Below are positions 24,582 through 35,634 of a stretch of 64,000 bases of DNA, piece by piece. How positions within the stretch are numbered: the first letter of the stretch is position 1; the number at the start of each line of letters is the position of its first letter. Position numbers and translations under genes: made by a program. The DNA lies in contig JAWNZC010000106.1 in the NCBI GenBank assembly GCA_035771165.1, forward strand, positions 620,001-684,000, given 5' to 3'. The DNA is from Paragorgia papillata. Taxonomy: Eukaryota > Cnidaria > Anthozoa > Scleralcyonacea > Coralliidae. Under the pieces are notes generated by a model. It worked only from the letters and a program-made list of their open reading frames with translations. It ran no database searches and was not told where the DNA came from.

Positions 24582-26215
24582 GATATCAGTGAAAATATCG
24601 TATCTAATTGTTTTCTTTATGCCGATGATACATCTTTATTTGATGTAGTTGATGATCCATCAAATTCTGCTTTGAGATTAAATATGGATCTTTATAACAT
24701 TAACCAGTGGTGTAAGCAATGGTTAATGGAAATGAATCCTTGTAATTAATTAATTTTAAACACTCACATCCTATTTTATATTTAGATGGTATTGCTTTAC
24801 GAGAAGTTATTTTTCATACTCATTTAGGGCTGAAGTTTACGTCAAATTTTTCTTGGTATGACCATATACTAAGTATACATAAAAAAGCTAGTAAAATGAC
24901 GAATGGATGCAGTGAAGAAGCAAATCTTTTAGAAGGGGTTCAGTATGAATCAGCTCGTATTGTTACTGGAGCTATGAAAGGAACAAATAGAAAGCGATTA
25001 TTAAATTAATTATGCTGGGAAGATCTGAAAACTAGGAGACGTTTACATAAATTATCTTTACTTCATAAAATAATTAACTCCTTCACGCCATCCTACCTTC
25101 ATGACCTACTGCCTCCATATGTTAATCAAAGATTTAATTGCTTGCTGAGATCCAATGAAAACTTTACATATATCCCTACTAGTACTGAACGTTTCAAGAA
25201 ATCTTTTTTCCCATCGGCAATTGCAGCTTGGAATGAACTTGATAATAACATATGTAATATAGAAAACTTATCTTTATTTAAAACAGACTATGTAGCTATT
25301 TTTGTGGACAAAAATATAACAAAATTTACAACACTTCATTAAGTCGATATAGCTCAATATTACATACTAGGCTTCGCCTAGGCCATTTTTCCACTTAATT
25401 TTTATTTATACAGAATTAATTGTACATCTTCTCCTTTTTGTAAATGTCGATGGGGAATAGTAGAAAACATTAAGCATTATTTCTTACATTGTCCTCGATA
25501 TGCTGCTCAACGACAACAGCTACTTTCTTCGCCTGCGCAGTTGCTCCACACCACATGGTCGAGCTTATCAGATGATCAAATAATTGAAACATTCTTACAT
25601 GGCTCAGAACAGGTTAGTAATGAGAAAATCAAATCCTGATGTATAACGTTCAATTATTCATTTTGAATACAAAGCTATTTACTAGCTCAACTGATTAGTA
25701 AACTGATATTTTATAGAATACGATCCTTGATACGCTTTTCCAACAGCTTAATCTTTACTTTTAAATTTTATTTACACGCTGTACTCTGTTTAATTTATTG
25801 TTAAAAAATAGACATAATCTCCCTCGATGAGCTTTTAGCTCTTGGAGAAAATGTTCCAAAAAATATGTTTAAATAAAAAAATTTTTTCAAATAGCTATGA
25901 AAATGGCGATCGGTCGTGCTATTTGGCTTCTCCAAAACTTCTACCTTTTAACCGAAACGAAATCTCCTAGTAAGACTTGGACTGTTGTCGATGGTCATTA
26001 CTACAATGTCCTGGATGAATTTGTTGGTGTTTTTTACTACTGTATCCTTGGAATCTAGCTCGTGTATTAACACTGGGCACTGGTCAGTTTGTATCCTTAA
26101 AACAACAACACAGCGAATCACTCTTAATAGAAAGAGATTTATACACCGTAGACTTAGGTATTATTCAAATTCTACAGCTACCTATCAACCTGTTATTCAC
26201 ATTCTGTCACTAAGT

Positions 26216-26242
26216 ATGGATGTTCATCCAAACCCCGGCCCT
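26216..26242 (+). other. 2A-like motif (MDVHPNPGP) in LINE 2
   Basis: The open frame 25985-26392 contains LSLSMDVHPNPGP. It retains the core D-V-x-x-NPGP and is followed by a Glu/Ser-rich segment. The Glu of the canonical DxExNPGP consensus is His here, a variant I recall from other marine-invertebrate LINEs. Skipping activity is inferred, not known. Confidence 0.6.
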
Positions 26243-26299
26243 GAATCCAACACGCGAGCAATGAAATTTTTTCTGCAGATACCCAATGACAACAATCAG

Positions 26300-26895
26300 A
26301 CTTATCGAAGTAAACCACAGGATTTTCAGGATCTTGTGTACAGTCACCATTTGGACCATATTGGTGAGTACCAGGTCAAGGATGTTGTTTGATCTAGTTG
26401 GTTCGGTAACGAGTTGAAATAAGTTTTTATCAGTGAGAAGATCACAAAATTTCGATAAATCCGAAGCATTTGAAAAACCAGATCACTCGAGCCAGCTTAT
26501 ATTTGGCATGTTGAAATCACCAAGTAACAACATATTTTTGTAGCCAGCAGATTCAAAGTTGTCTACCAAATTTTCAAAAGCATTAAACCAAAATTGCGAA
26601 GATGATGGTGGTCTGTGTACAACGACAACTAGCGAAGTTTTACAGTTTTTTAACTTGATCTCAGCAGCCACAAAATGAGTCAGAAATACCAAATCCAAGA
26701 TTTAAATCATCAACACGGCATGCTAACAAACAGTCTTTAATTGCCAACATACATAGTACCCCCTCCTCTTAGACATATTCGATCATTTCTAAGGATTTGG
26801 TAGCCATAAGGTAAAATCTCACTGTCCGAAACGTCAGGAGTTAACCACGTCTCAGTAACACCAATAATATGGAACATATCAAATCTAGAAGTCGC
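26300..26895 (-). pseudogene. Inverted AP-endonuclease block of LINE 2
   Basis: Read on the minus strand from about 26895 down to 26300, the translation runs through endonuclease motifs in the correct order: VTETWLTPDVSDSEILPYGY, then LVVVVHRPPSSSQF, LLLGDFNMPNISWLE, then TEPTRSNNILDLVLTN. The C-terminal endonuclease motif SDHYSIVF lies just beyond it but on the plus strand (26906 on), as does the 5' part with the 2A motif. About 600 bp has therefore flipped inside the element. There is a stop in the minus-strand frame near 26720. Confidence 0.85.
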
Positions 26896-27170
26896 ATAAG
26901 ACATGTCTCTTACTTCGGATCATTATTCCATCGTATTTGACTTGCAAATTTCTCCTTGTAGAATCCAGAGCATTCCTCGTATTGTTTACAACTTAAAAAA
27001 GGGTGATTTTGATTCCCTTTGGACCCTGTTGGAATCCACATCTTCTGATGATGTTTCTCAAGACAATGACATTGAGATTTGCTAGTCAAATTGGAAGCGG
27101 AAAGTTTATTGAACTTGTTGATAAGTGTATTCCAAAATCAAAATTGAAACGTGAAAACTCTCCACCGTGG

Positions 27171-27296
27171 ATTGACGGTGGGATTGACGGTGGGATTGAC
27201 GGTGGGATTGACGGTGGGATTGACGGTGGGATTGACGGTGGGATTGACGGTGGGATTGACGGTGGGATTGACGGTGGGATTGACGGTGGGATTGAC
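27171..27296. repeat. 12-bp coding minisatellite, ten to eleven (IDGG) units
   Basis: The unit ATTGACGGTGGG repeats in perfect phase from 27171 to 27294. On the plus strand it encodes tandem Ile-Asp-Gly-Gly within the LINE 2 endonuclease-RT linker. The flanks read PPW before and [11 protein letters not shown] after, so the unexpanded sequence probably read PPWIDREV. The expansion keeps the frame 27003-27683 open. Confidence 0.95.
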
Positions 27297-28008
27297 CGTG
27301 AAGTAATCCACAGTATAAACAAACGCGATAGTCTTAAAAGAAAAGCAGCAAAGGAAAAGAGCAATGTCAATTTATGGGAGTACCTTATCCAGGCGACATT
27401 GAACGAATACGTAGAAAAGCTCACCTATGCAGCATCGTGTAGTAAATCTAGCAAGATATGGTCGTTCTTTAAGTCAAAGACCAAGAAAGGGTCGATACCA
27501 GGTTTGGTTGAATTTAGCGGGACAAAGTATGATACTGCAGTTGGCAAGGCTGAAGCTTTTAATAACTATTTTGCTTCAATGTTTCAGGATGTAGTGCAAC
27601 AACTGCTAAACTTAGATATTTCAAAGGTGGCTGGCCCGGATGGTATACCAGCTCGTCTACTGAATGTGAAAAATGTGTACTAAAGCAGATTTTACCTCAC
27701 GTTTGCGATTTATTATCAGAACTGCAATTCGGTTTCTTAGAGGGACGGTCATGTGTGTCACAACTTTTAACAGTTCTTCATGAAATAGGGACTGTGCTTG
27801 ATAGAGGTATTGAAACTGACGTTCTATACCTACATTTTTTCAAAGGCTTTCGGTTCTATTAGCCATGTAAAGTTATTACTTAAGTTAGAGCGGTTTGGTG
27901 TAATGTGTTCCATGTTGGACTGGTTTAGGAATTATCCCAGTAACCGCAAACAACGTGTTGTAATCACGTTGGGTACCTGTTATCTCTGGGGTTCCTCAGG
28001 GGAGAATA

Positions 28009-28752
28009 TTGGGTCCGTTCCTCTTTGTTTTGTTCGTTAATGACCTTCCTGATGTCAGTTCTGTAGGAACAAAGACGGTGTTATTTGCTGATGACACAAA
28101 GTGTTACCGTCCACAGCGTTCTCAAAATGACCATCTGATACTCCAACAGGACCTGAATGGTCTAGCAAATTGGGCCAATATATGGGACCTTGATTTTAAT
28201 TTAAAGAAATGTGAAGTACTTAGGTTAACCAGAAAACGAGATCCACCTCCTCGTAGTTATAAATTAGCATCTAACACACTAAACGAGACCAATCTACAAC
28301 GTGATTTAGGGATAATTGTATCTAAAGATCTTCTGTGGCACAATCACGTAGTTTCTATTGTAGCTGAATCAAATAAGGCACTAGGATTTCTTAGAAGAAA
28401 TACTCCAAATTCATTGAATATAGACTTACAACGAGCCATTTATATCACATTTGTACGTTCTATCATGTCTTATGGAAGTCAAATGTGGGCTCCCCAATCT
28501 AACTCACACGATCTGAAACTTATTGAAAGAGTGCAGCGCCGTGCTACAAAGTTCATTCTTTTCCCCTGTGAAGATCTTTCCTATAAGGATAGACTAATTA
28601 AGCTAAATTTGCTTCCGTTATCCTATTGGATGGAGTATTTAGATCTAGTGTTTTTCTTTAAATGCCGGCTTAAGCTTAATAAGCTAGATTTAAGTAAGTA
28701 TGCGAGTCCTTATTCTCAATCCATTAGACTAGAAATAGCAATGCAAGTATAG
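28009..28752 (+). pseudogene. LINE 2 reverse transcriptase, longest open piece
   Basis: This open frame carries the central and C-terminal reverse transcriptase of LINE 2. PLLFVLFVNDLP and VLFADDTKCY give RT motifs including the catalytic FADD box. The continuation (LGIIVSKDLLWHNHV, then SYGSQMWAPQSNSHDLKLIE, then VQRRATKF) is the thumb region typical of CR1/L2/Jockey-group LINEs. Upstream RT blocks are in other frames (27600-27683, 27798-28040), so the protein is broken by several frameshifts. The product would copy LINE RNA at nicked target DNA by target-primed reverse transcription. Confidence 0.85.
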
Positions 28753-29132
28753 ATTATAAACAAAATTTATGTAAAACGTCAACCTTTAGAGACTCGTATT
28801 TTAATCGTATTGTTCCTTTGTGGAATTTGCTACCTTGTAACATAAAACGATGTACTTCTGTTGCATCCTTAAAAAAGGCACTTTTATCTTATTATGTGGG
28901 ACTTTTACAATCTACATTTGATAGTGATCGGATAAGAACATTTAAGACGTATTTGTTCGAAATGTCGTTCGACAAATATCAGGGCAGTTTGTTGTCACTG
29001 AATTGAACTTTCTAGTATATATGATTATTTATTTTATCTAATTCTGTAATAATTATTTTGTCTTGTAATATGTGCGGGGCTTAGCTTGACTGGACTTCGA
29101 GTCCTTTCTTTGCCATGGAAAGTTCTTAAATA

Positions 29133-30050
29133 TAATTGGTCCACTCCACATTTCGCTGAATGCACATGAAGATATTTGCCAAATTTACCATTCCCTCATA
29201 AAGCATATTTATGAAGAGTTATTCGCAGGATGTCAGCTGGCCAATAAACCAAAGCCTTGGACAGTGACTCTAATTTTGCAAATCATATATGGTGGGTGGA
29301 CGCTTATTCGAGACACTGTTACTAATTGTTTTTGTCGATGCAAATTACCTGAATTTGCAATTCTGTTTAACTGGTTAGACAATTACCTACCCCACTCGTG
29401 CTTATTATTTATGGTATTTCATGTAAAAACAACGTCAATGAATATTCCAAGCAGTATGGACTATGTTCTACTTTTTCCAGAGAAGACACTATAATAAAGC
29501 CCCATTCATATGGTAATCAAATATAGGATACTGGTCAAAAAAACAACAAGCAGCTTTACCAAATGTTTCATGAAAACATTTCATGCACTGATGAATATCC
29601 AGTAGAAAATGCTCATTCCATAATACGATCAAACACATTCTGCTGTTGACTGTGAAACCATAACAAAAAACTCAAATATTATTTTTACATCAAAAACAGT
29701 ACTTCAAAACAGTGTTCACTCCACCAAAATCTCTCAAAAATCAGAGCAGCAGAAATTATTGGAAACCTTTTGAAGTCAGTAACAGATCCTGAGGACTCCT
29801 CAGCCTTACGGGGCAAACTCCAGCTCAATGCTCGAAATATTAAATGCCTACCTCTTGGTTTCCATACATACAAATCAATGGTTGTTTTCACTCATTTCAC
29901 ATGGAATGTCTTAAAGGTCTTGAGCATTGTCCGATTTGCAGTTCTCATCTCCAAATAGTAATACATCAACTGGCTACTAGTGCTGAACATTCAATATACA
30001 ATGTAAATGATGAAGAATGTGCTCATGCAGGAAATAAAGATTGTGTCTGA
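29133..30050 (+). pseudogene. Degenerate uncharacterised cnidarian-type gene, piece C with RING-like motif
   Basis: Immediately after LINE 2 the plus strand reads IGPLHISLNAHEDICQIYH, then KPKPWTVTLILQIIYGGW, then LPEFAILFNWLDNYLP in the frame from 29264. Further broken pieces include EYPVENAHSIIRS near 29595 and KSVTDPEDSSALRGK near 29773. A C-terminal segment in the frame 29844-30050 has CFHSFHMECLKGLEHCPICS, a C-x2-H/C-x2-C arrangement resembling the second half of a RING finger. Block order continues from pieces A and B in my memory of the family. The gene is thus split by at least three insertions. RING suggests, but does not prove, a ubiquitin-related ancestor. Confidence 0.5.
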
Positions 30051-31487
30051 TAATGCCCCCAAAAGATGACCACGATTAACTGAGACAGGTCAACCCAAAA
30101 TGTTCTATCCTACAAAGATATCCAATCTCGACAAGACAACATCCACACCATATTGAGATATTCCTCTACACAAGACATCCATACTGGAAAAATAAACAAC
30201 AGCCTCGATACCTCCAATATAGCCAGGAAACAGCAAATCATCAACCAACCACCACCACGTATTAAACAACCAATTCAAGGATCTACCAATGAATCCAAAT
30301 TTATGAACCCTTTATGCCTTTTAAATACAGTTATAACACCCAGTAAAGCTCATGTTGTAAAAATAATGCTAACTACCTACTAGACAAATACTTATCCTTT
30401 ATCTTTAACACCACTTTGGAACATCCAACTTCTTCCAAATAAAATCTACTCAATGGCTTGTGAACACTAACAATTGATCATCGTCGTATAGTTTACACAC
30501 TTTTGTAAATAATTAATACTTTTGTACATACTATATGTTATCTCTTGTAAACCACCACCTAATCCTAGGCGATTTTTACGCACTATTGAATTCCTATCAC
30601 CTTGTAAATATATTCCCACTTACTTTGATAAACTAATCCCACCAATTGACACGACCTTCATCCTCTCTTTTACGACTAATTCCACCATGAAATTCCCAAT
30701 CCTTGCTCTATAGTATTCCACTGTATTCCCTTATATTTTACTCGGTTTCAGGCCCCCAACCCACGCAAAATTATTATCCTTGGGGATCCCGGGCAACCCC
30801 AACTTTTCCCCTACGACACCCAACACCACTACAAAACCAATGACATAACAACGAACATTAAACTAAATATCCACTTACGACTATTAACCGATCTCATTAC
30901 GTCTCTGACAACTGATCTAAGCGGTCGATACTAAAACGGATCTACAAGACAACCATGAACTATCTTGCTTGTAAAATAAAGGCACGACGTGTTGGCTTAT
31001 CCAGAAACAACAACAACTTTGGTAAGCACACACTTTATTTATATTTAATAGCCTCGTTCTATGCTGTTTATTGTTTATTTTCCAACATAATTACATCAAC
31101 TGCCAAACCCAAATCCCTCCTGAAGAGACCACGAGAAGGTCGAAACAATTGTCGAGGGTTATGCCCCATGTACTATATATACTGAATATTACTTACGTAT
31201 CTTTAATCCTTTCTTATAATTGTTTAACTTACTCCCGTATCAATTTTACACTGCGCCTTCAACCATCGTTGCCTTCGCAAGCTAACAAAAAATACAGCAA
31301 GATGCGCTTTTTGGCCTAAGGCCATATACCGCATTCTTTGCAAATTTTATTCATCTACATTATATAACCCCAGTGTCAGTCCAATTACCTACATCTTATT
31401 AAAAAAACCCCATGGCATTAGCAAGCTAATCAACACTGAGGACCCATGGCAGTTGCAACAAGTTATTTTACAACAGAAAATAAGTTA
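30051..31487. other. Unrecognised 1.4-kb stretch interrupting the degenerate gene
   Basis: The sequence is A/C-rich on the plus strand with several short open frames (30153-30383, 30522-30713, 30955-31185) that I cannot assign. No terminal repeats or RNA genes were recognised. It separates the RING-like piece C from a later piece of apparently the same protein, so an inserted element is possible. Confidence 0.35.
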
Positions 31488-32097
31488 TACCACAATGCAA
31501 TTGAATTCATCCTACCCAATAAACTGTGCCAATATAGCTCAAGTCACAATGGCTCTACTAGTAATGCCTGTACCATTATATCAATCCTAGTCGGATTAAG
31601 GTTTCTATAAAAATATTTAAACATTCCCTTGGTTGAAAGTGAAGAGACACTTTAAACATTACTGAGACAGTACCATGAAATAATGATTGAAGGCAATATC
31701 TTATACACCATTATTAACCCACCTATGCATGAGCCAAATCTGACAGTCCAGGATGTGCTTTCTTCAATCAACTTTCCTCTTAAAGAAATGCCGTTTGTTG
31801 ATGTGAATAACTATCAGTCATTTGCAGCTGAGCTAAGAAAGTGAAACAACACAACTGAAGACAGACAAATACACGTCTCAATTGTATCACCTGATAAAGC
31901 TGTGGTCATTATCCAAGACAAAGAAAATGTATGCTTTTGTTGGATTGTTGACGCCATTTTAAGTAGAGATTGGAATGCTTCATTGACCTTTTCAGACCTT
32001 TCTCCTCTTACACTAACTCCATAGACAGGTCCTCTACAATTATTGCACAATATTAATTTGCCTGAACAGCAATGTTCGCAACTTATTTCAAATATGT
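31488..32097 (+). pseudogene. Degenerate uncharacterised cnidarian-type gene, C-terminal piece D
   Basis: Broken plus-strand frames read AIEFILPNKLCQYSS and STSSNACTIISILVGLRF, followed by MIEGNILYTIINPP near 31683 and IVSPDKAVVIIQDKENV near 31878. The SNACT.I..L block followed by a short hydrophobic-beta pattern recalls the C-terminal domain of the family seen in pieces A-C; there it looks like a cysteine-peptidase-type fold, but I cannot confirm this. Several in-frame stops (for example near 31606 and 31843) show decay. Confidence in continuity with pieces A-C is limited. Confidence 0.35.
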
Positions 32098-32980
32098 GAA
32101 ATATATGTAACTGTTAATCATTATGTAAAGGATAACATATACAAAAAATACGAGGTGTCCAGGAACAGTTTTTCAGAAAAAGCAATTTTTATTGAGTTCT
32201 GATATTTAACAAGCGGAATGTAACATTGTATTCTATCAATGTTAAGTAAGCACATTTACAAAACTTATCAATAATTTTAAAGAAAATAGATTGCTAATTG
32301 CATTTGAGCTTAATTAGTTATAGAAAAGCCAAAGTTACCCTTCAAATATTTGGGTTTAGAGCAGTCTCTGAAGCACTACAGTTAGTCTGTCTGAGGCCAA
32401 ATAATTTTAAATTAATTAATACCATGCAACTGCAACTTTTTACTGGCATTTTAATAAAACCAGACTAAAGTTTAGCCACAAAGCAAGGCCTAGACAAAAC
32501 AGTTTGGTTTCTAGGAGTCGATTTTGAGATTTGGCTCCATAATATAAATACGACTGCTGGTCTATGATTTTATCGAGTTGATATCCTGCCCCCAACACAA
32601 TATTTACAGCCTGTGTTGACAATTTAACAATAAACTGTAACATAGAAGCCCAAATTAGCCTTACCTCTTTGATATTCATATAGAAATTCACAGTTGTTTC
32701 GTCTAGAACGAAATTCATCGCGAATTGTATGATCGAGTAACATCAGACAAACGAATATGACTTTGAACGATGGTTTTTAACAGTAAATAAGAACTTTTTG
32801 CTTTTCAACTTAATGCTTTTCAAGCTTTAGTTTATGTGGATTTCAAGTGCTTGTAAGGGTTTACTCGAGTTTAACAAGGATGTCAAGGATAAAGTTAGTA
32901 GTTGCATTTCCTAGTTGTGCAAAAGGAACAAAGAGACTACCAGGTAATTTCCTTTTAACTGATTTATCATTAGTTCTAAT
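32098..32980. other. Unassigned AT-rich stretch
   Basis: No gene is supported. A short ATG frame at 32880 ends at a plausible splice donor (ACCAG/GTAATT near 32942), so a small first exon of the next locus is possible, but it has no recognisable motif. Confidence 0.35.
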
Positions 32981-33420
32981 TTGAAACCCGTCTCTGAGGA
33001 TTCACTAGGGAATTTAAATCGAACATCGTTTGGTGAACAAAGTCAAGTGAAGATGGCTGATGGAAATGTGGATACTGTTAAGAACCACAGAACGAAGGCC
33101 AAGAGCAAGTTTACCAGAAAGCTAAAGGAATTTTTGAGAGCAGTAGATGAGGATAAGGGACTAGAGATTGTAAATAGAACCTACGAAGAACTTTAATAGT
33201 CATGGAAAAGCTTTGAAACTAAACACGATGCTTATGCTGCTATTCTAAAGGAAGAAGATCAAGTGAAAGTGAAAGTTGGACTGAAGAACTTCAAATGAAT
33301 TTTGCGAACGCGATGGAACAAGAGATCAGGTACGCACAAGATAAAGTAGCAGCTGGAAAAAGGACTGAAGAAGACGAGAAGCACCATGAAGCAGTTAAGA
33401 GAGAACAAGAAAAAGGTAAG
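32981..33420 (+). pseudogene. Charged coiled-coil-like fragment, decayed
   Basis: An open frame from 32981 reads KAKSKFTRKLKEFLRAVDED and then IVNRTYEEL before a stop at 33196. After a frame change it continues with SWKSFETKHDAYAAILKEED and, in another frame, EELQMNFANAMEQ and KHHEAVKREQEK. It ends at a good splice-donor-like GTAAGT near 33415. The pattern resembles the N-terminal charged helical part of retroelement gag-like proteins common in cnidarians, but the similarity is weak and by eye. At least one stop and one frameshift argue against function. Confidence 0.35.
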
Positions 33421-34023
33421 TGAATGGTTGAGCAGGCGATGGTGATTAAACGATTACGATTAAATACCGTTCGCAACTTAGTTCTTTTTAACGTAATAAT
33501 CAATGTACCTTTACCTTCATATAAGCACTGTTAAACACGAAAATTATGCTCTGACGCCCAACTTTATTGCTAAATTGTCCTTGTTTCCTCAACCTCCCAT
33601 CTCGAAGTTTGACGTTTCAGCTGCCGATTTATACCATTTACAATGGACTACAAACCACAAAAGACTGTTCCTTTTTTATTTAAAGATAGATGTATATTCT
33701 ACATCGAATTCGAGTCCATACTGCCCGGCAAAGGACCATAAAATCTTTTTGATAACACAGAAGTTTGCACTACTTCTTTCGAGCTTTCGTGTCGCCATGT
33801 TTTTATTTTTGGCATCAACCGCTGTACAATATGCTTACATACTCAAAGAAAATGTGGGACACAGCTCCGGCGGAATCTGATTTGCAATTTAAATTGTCAA
33901 TTGAAAGTCCTTCTCTTGCCTATGCTGCGAAGTCGAATTCCCGAAATGTGATATTTGGTGTGGATATCCCTTATCCTTTTCTACGAAGCTGGTATGATAT
34001 AATAAATAGTAAAAATTCTACAC
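33421..34023. other. Unassigned interval between two decayed coding fragments
   Basis: Open frames 33503-33880 and 33765-34067 are present, but neither has a recognised motif. This could be an intron or a degenerate coding segment. Confidence 0.3.
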
Positions 34024-35226
34024 TTGGTGCTTCTAGCTCTTGTGAATATAGTGAGGAAACTATATGAAGAATTGAAAAAGAAAGAAGTGGAAATCCAAGA
34101 ACATAAAGAATGCAACCAGGCGCTGTTAAGGTATGTCAAAGAGCTGGAAGAGTTGCACAGTGATGGGAATCAGCCATACAAGGGTAACAGTGTTTCAGAT
34201 GTGGTAAACAAGGCAAGAACATTAGTCATATCTGTCAAGGGCCCAGACTGCTATTTGGTTCTCTAGATCATTTGGGCTACAAGTAAAGAACTGTCAACAA
34301 GTAGCACCGAAGGAAACAGTTACGAGTCTTTGTCAGAAACAGACAAAGCAAAGGTTGAAAGAATAATGGATAAGTTTGGAGTTGGTGACAACTTTATCCA
34401 TGAGCTGTCAGTCACCTGGGTCAAATCTCCCAAGGTCATGCCTCACCAAGCAGAGAAGAGATGGCCTGAATAAGATGTGCTCAATTTTTGCTAACCCCGG
34501 CAAGGCAGATGGGGCCCAATTTTCTTTTAACTCACTTCTCGAAGAGAGAGTTAAATGTTTCATTGATTCAAACCCCACTTTTGACCATAATGAACCCATT
34601 AAGATTAAAATTTCAGGGGATGGAGCGAAAATGGCCCACTCTTCAAATTTTGTTATTTTTTCCTTTTTGTTATTTCAAAAAGCAGATGATGTGATGTCTA
34701 CTAGGGGAACCATACATTTGCCGTTGTTAAGGGAGCTGAAAAGTATGACACCTTACAAGAGCCATTCAAAAGTGTTTTGGATGAAATCAATGCTCTCAAT
34801 AAATCCAAAAAGCTTAAGATTAATGGCAGGGATTATAATGTTGAATTGTTTCTGGGAGGTGATTATAAATATATATTAATTATGTTAGGCCTGAAAGGCG
34901 CAACCTCCCATTATTCATGTGTATGGTGCAAAGTTCATTTACATGATAGATACAATATGAATTTTACATTAGACCATTACAACAGTTGCCCACTAAAGCG
35001 AACCCTAGATGAAATTATTAAGTTAGCTGGTCAACGAAAGGATAACTATTGTTGTGGAAATCAGCCATTGCTTTTCATTGATTTGGATCATGTAGTTTTA
35101 GATTAGTTACATTTATTATTGAGAATAACTGATGTTTTGATTAATAATCTAGCTGAGGATGTCTTGGAATGGGATAAAACAGAGGATTTAAGAGGTGTTC
35201 ATTTAGAAAGTTTTATTAAAACAGTT
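34024..35226 (+). pseudogene. Transposase-like uncharacterised cnidarian repeat protein, decayed
   Basis: Pieces in order: a helical segment (LYEELKKKEVEIQEHK), a segment VGDNFIHELSV, then the frame 34376-34879 with IKIKISGDGAKMAHSSNF. The frame 34777-35106 follows with ELFLGGDYKYILIMLGLKGA, then YSCVWCKVHLHD, then LLFIDLDHVVLD. After a stop (TAG, 35104-35106) the text continues LHLLLRITDVLINNLAEDV to about 35220. Conserved acidic residues (SGDGA, GGDYK), a CxxC pair and the DLDHVV(L/V)DELHLL-like block suggest a DDE-type transposase with a zinc-binding insert. I recall many cnidarian and sponge copies but cannot name the superfamily. Frameshifts and the stop make it inactive, and the expected C-terminus is missing. 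Confidence 0.5.
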
Positions 35227-35240
35227 CAGTTTAATAGTAG

Positions 35241-35520
35241 TTTAATAGTTTAAAAATCAAAGTCACATTGCAGCAATCAAATGCTGAATTGCGTATATTT
35301 TACAATGAGTCATAAATACTTTGACATATTCAAAACTATTTTAACATAAGAAATTAAAAAACCTACATAGTCATTATTAAGTTTAATAGTTTAAAAATCA
35401 AAGTTACATTGCAGCAATCAAATGGTGAATTCGGTATCTTTTACAATGAGTCATAAATACTTTGACATTCAAAACTACTTTAACATAAGAAATTTAAAAA
35501 CCTACATAGTCATTATTACG
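35241..35520. repeat. Tandem duplication of ~140 bp
   Basis: The segment beginning TTTAATAGTTTAAAAATCAA at 35241 recurs from 35382, a period of 141 bp. Both copies end in AACCTACATAGTCATTATTA. They differ by scattered substitutions and small indels. It lies directly after the truncated transposase-like pseudogene. Confidence 0.9.
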
Positions 35521-35634
35521 ATATTACTTCAACTTAATTCATATTAAATTTTTACAATATTACTTTAACTTAGTAATATAATGAATACATCTAAAATCGA
35601 TATAGGTATATACTAAATAAGCTACCAAACCTGG

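Larger units (their letters stand above)
22240..25880 (+). mobile_element. LINE retrotransposon (CR1/L2-like group), decayed
   Basis: A plus-strand non-LTR element with recognisable parts in order: a hydrophobic segment ending in a 2A-like motif (22568-22594); AP-endonuclease blocks (a TWLDS piece near 22715, GDLNAHYGH near 23015, and LDVIITN then CDHSYIYAKM in the frame 23000-23572); an endonuclease-RT linker; and reverse transcriptase from about 23660 (EYPTEWKKANLTPIHKKD, then FLYADDTSLFDV near 24605-24650). C-terminal blocks extend to about 25640, including a motif of the form CRWGIVENIKHYFLHCPRY. Stops and frameshifts separate these pieces, so it is dead. The 3' end is taken near the A-rich AAATAAAAAAA at about 25873. 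Exact clade needs phylogeny. Confidence 0.88.
25885..29132 (+). mobile_element. Second LINE retrotransposon, internally rearranged
   Basis: A plus-strand LINE directly follows the first. Order: 5' region with a 2A-like motif (26216-26242); an inverted block carrying most of the AP endonuclease (about 26300-26895, minus strand); the plus-strand end of the endonuclease (LTSDHYSIVFDLQI at 26906); a linker containing a 12-bp minisatellite; and reverse transcriptase (AGPDGIPARLL near 27635, FADDTKCYRP near 28085). The frame 28009-28752 is the longest intact RT stretch, and 28818-29006 gives a C-terminal piece (FNRIVPLWNLLP just upstream). The 3' end is placed at a short TTCTTAAATATA tail near 29132, because the interrupted host-locus protein resumes right after it. 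Confidence 0.87.

Noticed and set aside
27086..27424. Minus-strand frame encoding SIPP repeats
   Set aside because: It is the antisense shadow of the 12-bp minisatellite in LINE 2.
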